Program-made: the position numbers and the translations under genes | Assembly (NCBI RefSeq): GCF_050916235.1 | Contig: NZ_CP104854.1 | Coordinates: 3,596,001-3,660,000, forward strand | Direction of reading: 5' to 3' | DNA length: 64,000 nt | Source of the DNA: Maridesulfovibrio sp050916235 | GTDB lineage: Bacteria > Desulfobacterota > Desulfovibrionia > Desulfovibrionales > Desulfovibrionaceae | Shown: piece after piece, positions 50,712-59,701 of the stretch | How the letters are laid out: every line of letters starts with the position of its first letter | How positions within the stretch are numbered: position 1 is the stretch's first letter | Notes under the pieces: model-generated | The model's database searches: none | What the model was told of the DNA's origin: nothing | Seen by the model: only the letters and a program-made list of their open reading frames with translations

Positions 50712-50978
50712 CTACCAGCGGGGGCGTTCTGCGCGGGGCTTTGCTTCGTTAACCTTAAGGTTACGGCCACCGAATTCTTTACCGTCCATTGCTTCGATTG
50801 CAGCCTGAGCAGCAGCGTTGTCGCTCATTTCTACGAAACCGAAACCACGGGGACGACCGGTTTCACGATCGTTAACGAGTTTAACGGAAGTTACATCACC
50901 GAATTCTTCAAATGCTGCGCGGACATCCTGTTCAGTTGCGGACCATGCGAGGTTGCCGACGTATAAGTTCTTAGCCAT
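50712..50978 (-). CDS. Cold-inducible-type RNA-binding protein (single RRM)
   Basis: 88 residues, ATG with TTAGGAG. One RRM: RNP2 'LYVGNLAWSA' at residues 5-14 and RNP1 'RPRGFGFVEM' at about 42-51, ending in a short basic tail. Single-RRM proteins of bacteria bind RNA broadly and in cyanobacteria are cold-induced. It lies about 150 bp downstream of a DEAD-box RNA helicase on the same strand, a pairing that suits cold adaptation or ribosome/RNA remodelling. Confidence 0.95.
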   Translation of the reverse strand: MAKNLYVGNLAWSATEQDVRAAFEEFGDVTSVKLVNDRETGRPRGFGFVEMSDNAAAQAAIEAMDGKEFGGRNLKVNEAKPRAERPRW

Positions 50979-51126
50979 TGTTTTCTCCTAAGTATTGTTT
51001 TTCACCGATTATCATGCAAATGATTGGGTCGGCTTGGTTTTGTTTGTTTACTATTCACGAAGTCTGATCCGGACTGGTTCGCACCCGCGACTTGATACGG
51101 AAGACTGTTGCCTTTTTCAGAAATAT

Positions 51127-52728
51127 TTACGCTGCGCTTCTGTGTCGCTGTCCGGGCTTGCGCCTGGGACCGCGAGAAGGGCGGCTGCCGGCAGGTCTTC
51201 TGTCCGAGGACCTGTTTTCGGAATTACGTGTTTCGGAAGTTCTGCGTTCGGAAGTACGAGTCTCGGGTGCTCTCCATTCGGAATTTCTCCGTTCGGAAGT
51301 GCGGTTCTCGGAACCTCTCCGTTCGGAACTTCTGCGATCGGAACGTCTGCGATCGGAATTACGATTTTCAGAAGTTCTCCGTTCGGAAGTTCTACGTTCC
51401 GAAGGACTGTCCTCAGAGGACCTTCTTTCCGACGACCTTGTCTCGGAATTACGCCTTTTGGACGGACGGGCTTCGTTATTTCTTTCGGAAGCACATCTTT
51501 CGGTGGATCTTCTTTCTGAAGACTTCCGCTGGGGGGCTCTTTTACCGGAAGGTTTGCTGCCCGGTCTGCGTACGGAACCGGCTGTTTTGGGGCCGGCCGC
51601 TTCTGGTGCGGACTCGAAACCGGGGGAAGTGTGCTTCTCCACGGTAACGTTCATCACCCGTTCAATATCACGGACCTGAACATTGTCTTCACGGGTTGCA
51701 AGGCTGATGGCTTCGCCGGTTCGTCCGGCCCTGCCTGTTCTGCCTATGCGGTGCGTGTAGGTTTCAACCGTGTCCGGCATGTCATAGTTGATGACATGGG
51801 TTATGCGCTCGCAGTCTATGCCGCGTGCAACGATGTCGGTTGCCACCATGATCGAGAAACGTCCTTCACGGAAGCCGTTAAGGGCGTGTTCACGCTGCTT
51901 CTGGCTCATGTTGCCCTGCAGGAAAGTTGCTGCATGGCCTTTGCCCTCAAGCTGTCTGGCCAGTTTCTTGGCCTTGTGCTTGGTACTGGTAAAGATGAGC
52001 ATATTGCGGTGTTCGGAGCGGTCAATGATGCTGTCCAGCAGAACGATCTTCTTGCTGCTTTCGGTCTGGTGGACAATATGCTTGATTCCTTCCACGGAAA
52101 TTTCGGTGTTGATGCTGACTGTTTCAGGATCAACAAGGATGCTCCCGGCAAGAGATGCAATCTCTTTCGGCATGGTTGCAGAGAAAAGCAGGTTCTGGCG
52201 TTGTGCCGGAAGCTTGGCGATGATGCGTTTGATGTCGGGCATGAATCCCATGTCGAGCATACGATCGGCTTCATCAAGGACAAGGGTGTCGATAGCACCG
52301 AGGGTTACCCGGCCCATGGACATAAGCCTGAGAAGGCGTCCTGGGCAGGCCACTACAATGTGCGAGGACCCGAAATCCCTGATCTGCGGTGCCATTCCGA
52401 CTCCGCCCATGATGACGGAGCTGCGGAGGTAGGTTTCCGAAGCGAGAAGTTTGAAACTGTCGTTGATTTGGATGGCCAGTTCCCGGGTGGGGGCGAGCAC
52501 CAGTACACTGGGGGCCTTTCCGGGGGTTTTGCGGCCAAGCAGGCGTTGCAGGATGGGCAGTGCGAAAGCGGCGGTTTTGCCGGTTCCGGTTTGAGCAAGC
52601 CCCATCACATCCCGGCCTTTCATAATGAGCGGGATAGCCTGTTGTTGAATTGGAGTAGGTGCGGAATAACCGCTGCATTTAATACCGGCGTCAATGCGTC
52701 GGTCAAAGGAAAAAGTCGAAAAACTCAT
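51127..52728 (-). CDS. rhlE: DEAD-box RNA helicase (RhlE-like) with 22-unit repeat tail
   Basis: 533 residues from ATG at 52728 (AAGG upstream). Helicase motifs in order: Q motif 'SAPTPIQQQAIPLI', 'AQTGTGKT' (I), 'PTRELA' (Ia), 'VLDEADRML' (II), 'LFSATMP' (III), 'ARGID' and 'HRIGRTGRAG' (V-VI), over about residues 20-375. The tail from about 400 is an unusual arginine/serine/glutamate repeat: 22 units of five residues following S-(E/D)-x-R-x, ending in a basic 'GPRRKPGQRHRSAA'. Such RS-like tails bind RNA and drive condensation in other helicases. It unwinds short RNA duplexes, probably in ribosome assembly or cold shock, with the adjacent RRM protein. Confidence 0.95.
   Translation of the reverse strand: MSFSTFSFDRRIDAGIKCSGYSAPTPIQQQAIPLIMKGRDVMGLAQTGTGKTAAFALPILQRLLGRKTPGKAPSVLVLAPTRELAIQINDSFKLLASETYLRSSVIMGGVGMAPQIRDFGSSHIVVACPGRLLRLMSMGRVTLGAIDTLVLDEADRMLDMGFMPDIKRIIAKLPAQRQNLLFSATMPKEIASLAGSILVDPETVSINTEISVEGIKHIVHQTESSKKIVLLDSIIDRSEHRNMLIFTSTKHKAKKLARQLEGKGHAATFLQGNMSQKQREHALNGFREGRFSIMVATDIVARGIDCERITHVINYDMPDTVETYTHRIGRTGRAGRTGEAISLATREDNVQVRDIERVMNVTVEKHTSPGFESAPEAAGPKTAGSVRRPGSKPSGKRAPQRKSSERRSTERCASERNNEARPSKRRNSETRSSERRSSEDSPSERRTSERRTSENRNSDRRRSDRRSSERRGSENRTSERRNSEWRAPETRTSERRTSETRNSENRSSDRRPAGSRPSRGPRRKPGQRHRSAA
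51193..51522 (-). repeat. 15-bp coding tandem repeats (22 units) in helicase tail
   Basis: Read as protein, the units are SSERR, STERC, ASERN, NEARP, SKRRN, SETRS, SERRS and so on, each five residues, with E or D at the second position and R at the fourth in most. On the plus strand the same stretch shows recurring TTCGGAAG blocks. Confidence 0.9.
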
Positions 52729-53307
52729 GAAAGCCTTGGGCGGAAATCGGTAAGGATGACGGCGCGCGACAGCGGTCAATCCCGGATTTTCCCAGGTAAA
52801 AATTAAAATAGCTCTGGTACGGGGAATAAATCTTTTGGCTTTCGGGGATGTATCTTACCGATAGGTGAGAAGAAGTAGTCTTGCGTCCAGTCACGCTGAG
52901 TGGAGTACTTATGCGTTATTTCCATGTGAATGTAAAGCTAAATTTGCGGAAAAATAATATTTAGTCACAATCTTTTTTGTCGGCAGATTGCTTCTGTGAA
53001 AAATATCTGTGTTTTTAATGTGTTGTCATGTATAAGTTTTGATGGCGGATGGCTGGGGGAGTGTTTTAAGGCTCTAAATTTTCGTGCTGCACAGGTCTTT
53101 TCAGGTAAAATATGTCTTGAACTGCATTCTTAACGAGTATAGGCGTACATTACCTTTAAGCGTAATCATCGTGGTGAGCGCATTTTCGGTCTGTTTCATT
53201 ATAGATTGAAACCGGCTCCTGTGCGGTGAATGCTGTAAAGGGATGAATAGCGTTATATGGGATAAACCCATCAGCAATAGTCAACCACTAAACAACAGTT
53301 GGGAAAA
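52729..53307. other. Intergenic region between helicase and PhnA-like genes
   Basis: About 580 bp with no supported gene. It must hold promoters for both divergent genes and possibly a long 5' leader for the helicase, as seen for cold-shock genes; I could not recognise a defined element. Confidence 0.4.
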
Positions 53308-53643
53308 ATGGAAAAATTACCGAATTGTCCGCAGTGTAATTCAGAATATGTGTATCATGACGGCAGTGCATACATCTGCCCCGAATGCGGCCTTGAGTTC
53401 CAGTCCGCCGATACCGAGGAGAAGGTTTACAAGGATGCCCACGGCAATGTCCTCGTGGACGGAGATACCGTAATCATCATCAAGGACCTGAATGTTAAAG
53501 GTGCCTCTTCTGCAATCAAGAAGGGAACCAAGGTCAAGAACATCAGACTGATCGAGCCTGCTGACGGTGTGCACGACATCGACTGCAAGATTCCCGGATT
53601 CGGGGCTATGCTGCTGAAAACATCTATTGTTAAGAAGGCCTAA
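53308..53643 (+). CDS. yjdM: PhnA/YjdM-type zinc-ribbon protein
   Basis: 111 residues from ATG at 53308. Two CxxC pairs near the start ('NCPQCNSEYVYHDGSAYICP', then C in 'PECGLEF') make a zinc ribbon, followed by a conserved small beta domain ('VLVDGDTVIIIKDLNVKGAS', 'DCKIPGFGAMLLKTSIVKK'). This is the YjdM (formerly PhnA) family; it was once linked to phosphonate use but is often unlinked to phn genes, and its role is unclear. A strong terminator follows. Confidence 0.9.
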   Translation: MEKLPNCPQCNSEYVYHDGSAYICPECGLEFQSADTEEKVYKDAHGNVLVDGDTVIIIKDLNVKGASSAIKKGTKVKNIRLIEPADGVHDIDCKIPGFGAMLLKTSIVKKA

Positions 53644-53674
53644 CTTCATTTCAGCCTGTGTTTTCCGGCATGAA

Positions 53675-53707
53675 GCGGGATCGGGATTTTGTCCCGGTCC
53701 CGTTTTT
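53675..53707 (+). terminator. Terminator after PhnA-like gene
   Basis: CGGGATCGGGA pairs with TCCCGGTCCCG, then T-run. Confidence 0.9.
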
Positions 53708-53820
53708 ATTTGCTGAACAAACCGGAAAAGTTTTTTACAGCACATGCAACTGCTGAAATGGTGTGTGAATCATCCGGGAATCGGTCGGGCGGCGAGTCGG
53801 GGGGAAGCTGAAAAGTTGAG

Positions 53821-53850
53821 GAGCCCGGCAGGGCAAACTCTGCAGGGCTC
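53821..53850 (-). terminator. Possible hairpin downstream of Gly-rich gene
   Basis: GAGCCCGGCAG and CTGCAGGGCTC pair with one mismatch; only a weak T-stretch follows on the minus strand. Confidence 0.4.
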
Positions 53851-53895
53851 CGGGAAGTAGCTGGTGAGTATCAGCTTGTGCCGTGCTGATGCATG

Positions 53896-54285
53896 TCAGG
53901 ATTGGGTTCCGGTGGGGTGGTTGATGGCTGGGCCGTTGCCTGTTCCATCCTTGGGGCCGTTGCCGCCACTGCCTGTGCCGTCTCCGGGACCGTAACCGCC
54001 TTTGCCTTTTCCATTACCGCTGCCGGAACCGGAGCCGCCGCAATTGCCGCCTCCTCCGTTTCCACCTCCGTTTCCACCGCCGTTTCCACCGCCGTTTCCA
54101 CCGCCGCCGCCACCGCCACCGCCGTTACCGCCTTTCGCGATAAGGATCGTAGCGGAGTCCTGCGACATGAATGAACTGTAAGTGTCAGTGTGCGGTTTTA
54201 GAATCGATTTGTTTAAAACCGGAGTCTGTCCAAGACAGACCATGGCAATAGTCAGGATAAGTGAAGTAAAGATTGTTTTTTTCAT
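53896..54285 (-). CDS. Glycine-rich small secreted protein
   Basis: 129 residues from ATG at 54285, which has the strong site ACGGAGGATT; upstream in-frame codons look non-coding. A signal peptide ('TIFTSLILTIAMVCLG') is followed by a short polar segment and then a long glycine/asparagine tract ('GGNGGGNGGGNGGGNGGGG') and Gly/Ser/Lys-rich sequence. No domain is seen. Glycine-rich secreted proteins can be structural or adhesive. Its size and repeats make it a rapidly evolving gene. The neighbouring membrane GGDEF gene lies further upstream on the same strand. Confidence 0.6.
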   Translation of the reverse strand: MKKTIFTSLILTIAMVCLGQTPVLNKSILKPHTDTYSSFMSQDSATILIAKGGNGGGGGGGGGNGGGNGGGNGGGNGGGGNCGGSGSGSGNGKGKGGYGPGDGTGSGGNGPKDGTGNGPAINHPTGTQS

Positions 54286-54409
54286 ATAAAAATCCTCCGT
54301 GCTCTGATCACTAGCATAGCGCGCGATGGTTGTAATTATTTTTAGGATACTTTGCCCGGAGAGGCCCTGAAAATTGTCACAAAAGAGATGCCTTGGTTTG
54401 GCCTGTTTG

Positions 54410-55669
54410 TTATGGTTTGATCCGCGGTCTGTCATCCGGCTGCGTCTCGTCAGGGCAGGGCGTATCCATGCCTCTGTATTCCTGAATAGTGTTCCTGCCG
54501 CAGTTCTTGCTTTGATAAAGTGCGTGGTCGGCCCACCTTACAAGCTGGTCCGGAGTAGTTTTTCTGTCCGGGACCACTGTGGCAATGCCTATGCTCAAGG
54601 TTACAAATTCCGCCGCCGTTGAAGTTTCGTGCGGGATGGCTTTGGCTTGAAGGTTCTTCTGGATTGCCAAAGCCACTTTTCTGGCTCCCTTTGCATCGGT
54701 GTTCGGCAGCAGCATCACAAATTCCTCGCCGCCGTAGCGCGCAGCAATGTCCGAGACCCTGCCTCCAGATTTCTGCAACGTGTCTGCAACTTCGTGTATG
54801 CAGCTGTCCCTGGCCGGGTGGCCGTAGGTGTCGTTGTAACGTTTGAAAAAGTCGATGTCGGCCATTATCAGCGAAAGGGGAAGGGAAAGCCGCTGGAGAC
54901 GGGCAAATTCTTCATAGAGCTTTTTGTTGAAATACCGCCTGTTGAAGATATTGCACATTTCGTCCACATCAAGGAGTTTTTCTATTCTGCGTCTGGCTTC
55001 GGTCAGTTCTATTTCCATGCGGTGGGAATTCAGGATTAAAAAGGAGCATGAACTGGCTACAACTCCAAGTATGATCAGGATAAGGGCAATGCTGTGGAGC
55101 TGCCCGGAAAAAGAAAGGAAGAACAGTTCCTCGAATTTAAAGGCTGTTATAACTGCCCTGAATATGCAGGACGCAGTGGATGCGGCAAGTGATATGACCA
55201 GAAGCCACTCCTGTGCGTTCAGTACGGAAGGAATATATTCAATGGCAATGTAAGTGGCTTCTCCGTAAAAAAAGGCCAGGGTCATGCTCAGGCATATAAT
55301 TCTGGCAATGATGTTCGGGGATATGTATGTCCAGTAAAGGTATAGCAGGGCGAACAGCAGGAATATCATCAGGTCGGCAGTTTTCAGCTTCCACGTTATG
55401 CCCGTAAAAGTGGACAGGCCGCGGATGAGAGTGAGCGGCATCGCCACAATCAGCATGTTGCCGATTATTATGCTCACGGAACCGGGAAGCACGTTGCGCA
55501 TGGAAACAAGCGCCGCACCAATTCCTATGCTGACTATGCCGACTGTCCAGTAATGGAATCCGGGGTAGGTTTTTCTTCTCAGCGAATAATACACCATCAC
55601 CGCTGCTAGAGTAAGGCAGACTAGGGCTCCAACCTGCAGGATTGTACGCATATCCAATATTTCAAGCAT
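54410..55669 (-). CDS. Membrane diguanylate cyclase (GGDEF)
   Basis: 419 residues. The first 215 residues hold about seven hydrophobic helices of an unnamed MASE-like sensor ('TILQVGALVCLTLAAVMVYY', 'SVSIIIGNMLIVAMPLTLI', 'SIALILIILGVVASSCSFLI'). A coiled linker ('EIELTEARRRIEKLLDVDEM') leads to a GGDEF domain with an intact active site 'ARYGGEEFVMLLP' and the metal-binding 'MADIDFFKRYNDTYGH'. It should make c-di-GMP in response to a membrane or extracellular cue. It ends 125 bp before the start of the Gly-rich gene. Confidence 0.93.
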   Translation of the reverse strand: MLEILDMRTILQVGALVCLTLAAVMVYYSLRRKTYPGFHYWTVGIVSIGIGAALVSMRNVLPGSVSIIIGNMLIVAMPLTLIRGLSTFTGITWKLKTADLMIFLLFALLYLYWTYISPNIIARIICLSMTLAFFYGEATYIAIEYIPSVLNAQEWLLVISLAASTASCIFRAVITAFKFEELFFLSFSGQLHSIALILIILGVVASSCSFLILNSHRMEIELTEARRRIEKLLDVDEMCNIFNRRYFNKKLYEEFARLQRLSLPLSLIMADIDFFKRYNDTYGHPARDSCIHEVADTLQKSGGRVSDIAARYGGEEFVMLLPNTDAKGARKVALAIQKNLQAKAIPHETSTAAEFVTLSIGIATVVPDRKTTPDQLVRWADHALYQSKNCGRNTIQEYRGMDTPCPDETQPDDRPRIKP

Positions 55670-56069
55670 GTTATCCTTATGACGCGTTTCCCGCTGTTTA
55701 TTTTGAAGGGGATGTGCATAAGCACTCGATAATCTAGTATTATATGAATATTGAAATTATTTCAGCAGGAAAGTTGAAGGAGATAGAACTTCTTGAAAAT
55801 ATGGAGCGGCTCGGTTTATGCCTCCTTGAAAAGTTTTACCCGTATGCGAAAGCTGTCCAATCATGCGTAAAATGGACAACTGGAGATGTTGATTTGAAAT
55901 TGCGTACAGCGAGCTATTATGCCTGATTTCGAATTTGTTTCAAAACGGGGAGGGTATGGCTCCGTGATTACCGATCCTCTACGGGGTTTGGTGGTTTGTC
56001 TGTACGGATGAAATACCGTGAGGAGCGTATTAGCTTTATAGAAAGGTAAGCTGGGGGCTGCATTTATAT
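55670..56069. other. Intergenic region
   Basis: About 400 bp. A 60-codon plus-strand frame (55744-55926) has no family resemblance and a poor ribosome site, so it is left uncalled. The diguanylate cyclase promoter should be at its left end. Confidence 0.4.
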
Positions 56070-57089
56070 CTATTTTTTAAACCATACTCCGAATGTTTTC
56101 GCCATCTTAATCAAATGGGAAGAATCGGGAGCAACCTTCAGTCCCTGCTCTATCAGCTCTCGCCCAAAGGTTTTGGGCTCTTTGTCGTTGATTTTGCCTG
56201 TGGCATAATAAACACATATGGCGAGATTGTAACATGCTTCAATCACTGAATCAATTTCAGATGAATCGTTCTTGGGTGTCAATTCCCAGACTTTGAGGCG
56301 GTAGTCTGTACTATTGCGATACCAGTCCTTTGTATTCTTCGGGTCATCAAGGGATCGGATTTTGGCAATTTGGGCAGCACAGAATTTTGCTTCTTCCAAC
56401 GAGCATTCCTCCGGATTGAAGCGTTTCTGCAAATAATACCACCATCCATTTAACGATTTGTGTTTTTCGAAAATAGTTATGATTTCATCTAAGGATTCAG
56501 CCTTGTTTTCAGGATATTTTCCCAGCAGCCGGTCTGCCTTGTTTTTGGCAGCAGCAATATGGCCTTTTTTTAGTTCTACTGAGATCGCTCTTAAGAATTT
56601 ATTTACTTCATCCTTCTTTTCCAGATCCTTCTTTTCTGCTGCCTTTTTTTCCAGATTTTTTATTTCGTTGGTGATTGTCTGCAGTCTTGTGAAAGTATCT
56701 TTGAGCCCTTTCTCCTCAAAGGAGTTTACTAAGGACTCTTCACCTTCAGTAGCTTCACGTACAAGGGGAATCAGATCAATATTTCCCAAAACTTTTGAAA
56801 TATTATCGTTGAAAGTATTCTTCTCGGGCTTTGTTAAGTCCCTGATTTTTAAGAGACCAAAAATTGCAAAGAGTACGAGTTTAATACTCAGAAACGCATT
56901 CCCTCCCCTTGCTGCGGAATGGGATTCACGCAAACATGTTTTTACATCTGCCCGGTTTGGGGTTGTGGCGAGGCGTTTCTGGATCTCTTCTAACTTGAGC
57001 ATTTTTATGTTTTTGGCCTTGTTTTCTGCTTTTGAGGGCAGTTTAGAACTAAATTCCCATTTCCTGTATGTACCTGGAGCTGGTACCAT
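56070..57089 (-). CDS. AT-rich helical protein of unknown function
   Basis: 339 residues. The sequence is mostly charged helix (for example 'NLEKKAAEKKDLEKKDEVNK') with a single hydrophobic stretch near residues 68-82 ('LSIKLVLFAIFGLLKI'). The C-terminal part looks TPR-like ('AKFCAAQIAKIRSLDD', 'ACYNLAICVYYATG'). No family was recognised. The gene is clearly AT-richer than its neighbours, which points to recent acquisition. The ribosome site before the ATG at 57089 is weak; a start at an internal ATG (for example 'MLKLEEIQKRL') is possible. Confidence 0.55.
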   Translation of the reverse strand: MVPAPGTYRKWEFSSKLPSKAENKAKNIKMLKLEEIQKRLATTPNRADVKTCLRESHSAARGGNAFLSIKLVLFAIFGLLKIRDLTKPEKNTFNDNISKVLGNIDLIPLVREATEGEESLVNSFEEKGLKDTFTRLQTITNEIKNLEKKAAEKKDLEKKDEVNKFLRAISVELKKGHIAAAKNKADRLLGKYPENKAESLDEIITIFEKHKSLNGWWYYLQKRFNPEECSLEEAKFCAAQIAKIRSLDDPKNTKDWYRNSTDYRLKVWELTPKNDSSEIDSVIEACYNLAICVYYATGKINDKEPKTFGRELIEQGLKVAPDSSHLIKMAKTFGVWFKK

Positions 57090-57612
57090 TTATGTCTTAA
57101 CATATTGCTGAATGTTTGTGCTAACTTTTTCGATTGTCTTGCGCCTGTGATAAATTTCATTTGTAAAAGATGTAGTGTTAGTAATGGGTATTGTATAATT
57201 TATTTAATTTCAGTGTAATAAAGTGGGATATTGCTTTTACCCCGTTGGTTCTTCCACACCCCAAGGATGCCGCAATTGGTTCCAGCAGTGTCGGTTTTTA
57301 GTGAGTTTTGTCCTCTTGAGGACGGCTTAACACTAACGATTTACAGATGTTATACTTCTGCCCCTCTCCTGCAAAAATCAGCAGCAATATCGATCAACAG
57401 CTCCAACTCCCACGCAAGCGGCGAACCGACAGCATTGGTGTGGTGATAACTCGTTTGAATTTTTTTCTTATCATCTTGTATTCAGGAATGAAGTTATTTA
57501 AAGGATAATGCTGTCATCTCGGATGATGGTTCCTTGCCCTGATCCCTTTTTACAGTTTGTCCGCGGGAGCTTCTGGCCCCCAGCCAAGATATTTAATTCA
57601 AAAGAACTCATC
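57090..57612. other. Intergenic region upstream of M23 peptidase
   Basis: About 520 bp with no supported gene; AT-rich on the left and mixed on the right. Short frames here show no recognisable protein. Confidence 0.4.
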
Positions 57613-58488
57613 ATGATCATATTCAGGTTCTCAGTCATATTGTTCGCGGTAATTTTTTTTCAGGCGTCCACTGTCCATGCTTTGGATCAGGAAATGATTA
57701 CAGCTCCTGACAAGGTCGGGGTCGGGCAACCTTTTCTTGTCCGTATGGTGTTCCCATATCTCGTGGATGATATTGAGGTCATCTGGAATGATATGTCCTT
57801 GCATCCTTCGATTGAGTATTCTGGTGAAACATCCAGTTCCATGATCCTCCTTGGAACCCGTCTAGCGGAGGGGCCGGCACGTAGATCTCTACGCGTAAAT
57901 GTGATTGCCGGGAGAGCGGTGGAGTCTTGTTCAAAAGAAATAAATATAACCAGCCACAAGTATAAAAAAGAAACACTATCCGTCGCCCCCAGAATGGTGA
58001 AACCTCCGCAAGACATGCAGGAGCGAATAAAGCTTGAGCATGAATCGTCCTTAAAGGCGGCCCTCACTTTTTCAGTGGATCGTCAATGGAGTGTGCCATT
58101 TTCTCTGCCGGTTAAAGGAAAAATGCTGAGTCGGTTCGGCTTGTACAGAGTGTTCAACAACGAGCTCAAGAGTCGTCATAAGGGGTTGGATTTTCGTGCC
58201 GGTCTCGGAACTCCGGTAAGCTCTGTTGCTCCGGGGAAAATAGTCATGACAGGACACGATTTTTATTATGGCGGGAATTGTGTGTATGTCGACCATGGAA
58301 ACGGTGTCGTATCATCTTATCAGCACCTGTCGAAGATACTTGTGAAAGAGGGGGAGCAGGTGCAGCGCGGAGACAGGATCGGACTCGCCGGTTCCAGCGG
58401 GCGGACCACAGGTGCACATCTGCACCTGAGTGTTTATGCAAACGGCGTTAATATCGACCCGGCCCCATTGTTCCGCATGGGACAGTAA
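57613..58488 (+). CDS. M23-family metallopeptidase (LytM domain)
   Basis: 291 residues from ATG at 57613; upstream in-frame codons do not look coding. A signal peptide ('FSVILFAVIFFQASTVHALD') precedes a beta-rich N-terminal part. The LytM domain starts at about 165 with the zinc ligands 'SRHKGLDFRAG' (HxxxD) and 'GAHLHLSVYANG' (HxH), plus 'VYVDHGNGVVSSYQHLSKIL'. All catalytic residues are present, so it should cleave peptidoglycan cross-bridges, or activate amidases if inactive in vivo. It stands alone. Confidence 0.9.
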   Translation: MIIFRFSVILFAVIFFQASTVHALDQEMITAPDKVGVGQPFLVRMVFPYLVDDIEVIWNDMSLHPSIEYSGETSSSMILLGTRLAEGPARRSLRVNVIAGRAVESCSKEINITSHKYKKETLSVAPRMVKPPQDMQERIKLEHESSLKAALTFSVDRQWSVPFSLPVKGKMLSRFGLYRVFNNELKSRHKGLDFRAGLGTPVSSVAPGKIVMTGHDFYYGGNCVYVDHGNGVVSSYQHLSKILVKEGEQVQRGDRIGLAGSSGRTTGAHLHLSVYANGVNIDPAPLFRMGQ

Positions 58489-58583
58489 AAACATGATTTA
58501 GGTGGGACTTTGTTTTACCAGTGTTCCATCAGTTGAGCTCTGGCGTTCCATGCATAAATTCAGGCTGGCCATCGAGCATTGGG

Positions 58584-59438
58584 TCATCCAAGCTCGAATG
58601 TTGTGACGCCAAAGATGCGGTTCAGATCCAACTCCGGCGCAGGTCCGGCATACATACGTGCCGTCCCGAATACCTTTTTCATGCCATACCGTTCAGCCAG
58701 AGTCAGGCCTTGGGCGTTAACTTCCGGGACATCAAGGTATATCAACGAATCTGGGGCTACGCTTGCACAAAGGTTCCAGAACAGCATATCTGCGACGTCT
58801 TCGTTATCAGCGAAAAGGGGGCCGATCTTGCTTCCGGAACGGCATTTCCGTATCACGCCGTATCCGTTTATGCGTCCTTCGGAGTGGGATACAAGTGCGA
58901 CTGAGTCCGGAAGGGCCAGCCATTTAGATAAGAACGGTTCACGTGCGCAGGGAAACAGGGCGGATTCATACGCCATAAGCTCCTTCAGCACATCAGGCGC
59001 GGCCTTGATCAGTTCTGAAGATGAGCGGGGCGTTACGTCCTGCAGGGTGTTGCGGTATTCAAAGCGAATATTGCTGTATTGGAAATCAAAGCCGCTCTTG
59101 CGGTAGTTGTCCTGCTGCTCGAAGACGCCGTCAAGGCCGACAACATGCCCCAGCATCCTGTCCATGCCCGCCCGCCAGAGTTTTATCCCGTATCCTTTGC
59201 CCCGGTGGGGCCGGGCAACGATATAGAAACCGACAAAACCAAAGTCGCCGCCATAGCTGACAGCAGATATGCATCCGATAGGGGAGCCGTTCAGCAGTCC
59301 GACAAGAAATCCTTCCGGGTCCTGAGCATAAAATGCGTCCGCATCGTTCAACCCCGGATTCCACCCTTCGTTGGCAGCCATGTCCACGGCCCAGTCAAGT
59401 TCGCTTCGAGTCATGTTTCGGATGGTAAAATTATTCAT
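58584..59438 (-). CDS. GNAT acetyltransferase with C-terminal second domain
   Basis: 284 residues. The first GNAT half has the acetyl-CoA loop 'IVARPHRGKGYGIKLWRAGM' at about 75-95. The C-terminal half ('ELMAYESALFPCAREPFLSK', 'EGRINGYGVIRKCRSGSKIG', 'VPEVNAQGLTLAERYGMKKV') matches the acetyltransferase domain of the YitH/DUF1248-like group. Two-domain versions of this type are widespread and act on small molecules. The start ATG at 59438 is plausible. Downstream is a short gap and the M23 gene on the other strand. Confidence 0.85.
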   Translation of the reverse strand: MNNFTIRNMTRSELDWAVDMAANEGWNPGLNDADAFYAQDPEGFLVGLLNGSPIGCISAVSYGGDFGFVGFYIVARPHRGKGYGIKLWRAGMDRMLGHVVGLDGVFEQQDNYRKSGFDFQYSNIRFEYRNTLQDVTPRSSSELIKAAPDVLKELMAYESALFPCAREPFLSKWLALPDSVALVSHSEGRINGYGVIRKCRSGSKIGPLFADNEDVADMLFWNLCASVAPDSLIYLDVPEVNAQGLTLAERYGMKKVFGTARMYAGPAPELDLNRIFGVTTFELG

Positions 59439-59701
59439 TGAACGTCTCCATTTTATTTTTGCACCGCAACAACAAGTTCCAGCTCAAGCAGCAGCTTTGT
59501 CATTTACACAATGGACCGGCATAGCTGGAAGATAAGCTGATTCCTGTGGGTGCATGTTTTAGCAGTAAATCATAGCTGTCCGGTATGAGTGTTTGTTCTG
59601 GTCTCTCTTGGAGTGTCTCTTGCATCCGGGGGACTGGAAAGCCCTGTATGGCTCCATTCAAAGTTCCTAGCCTGTTGCTGATCCGTTGGTCGCTTTTGTC
59701 G

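Noticed and set aside
51631..52806. 391-codon plus-strand frame opposite the helicase
   Set aside because: Antisense to all DEAD-box motifs; arises from GC-rich codon use.
55744..55926. 60-codon plus-strand frame
   Set aside because: No ribosome site, no recognisable domain, and an abrupt end; too short to support.
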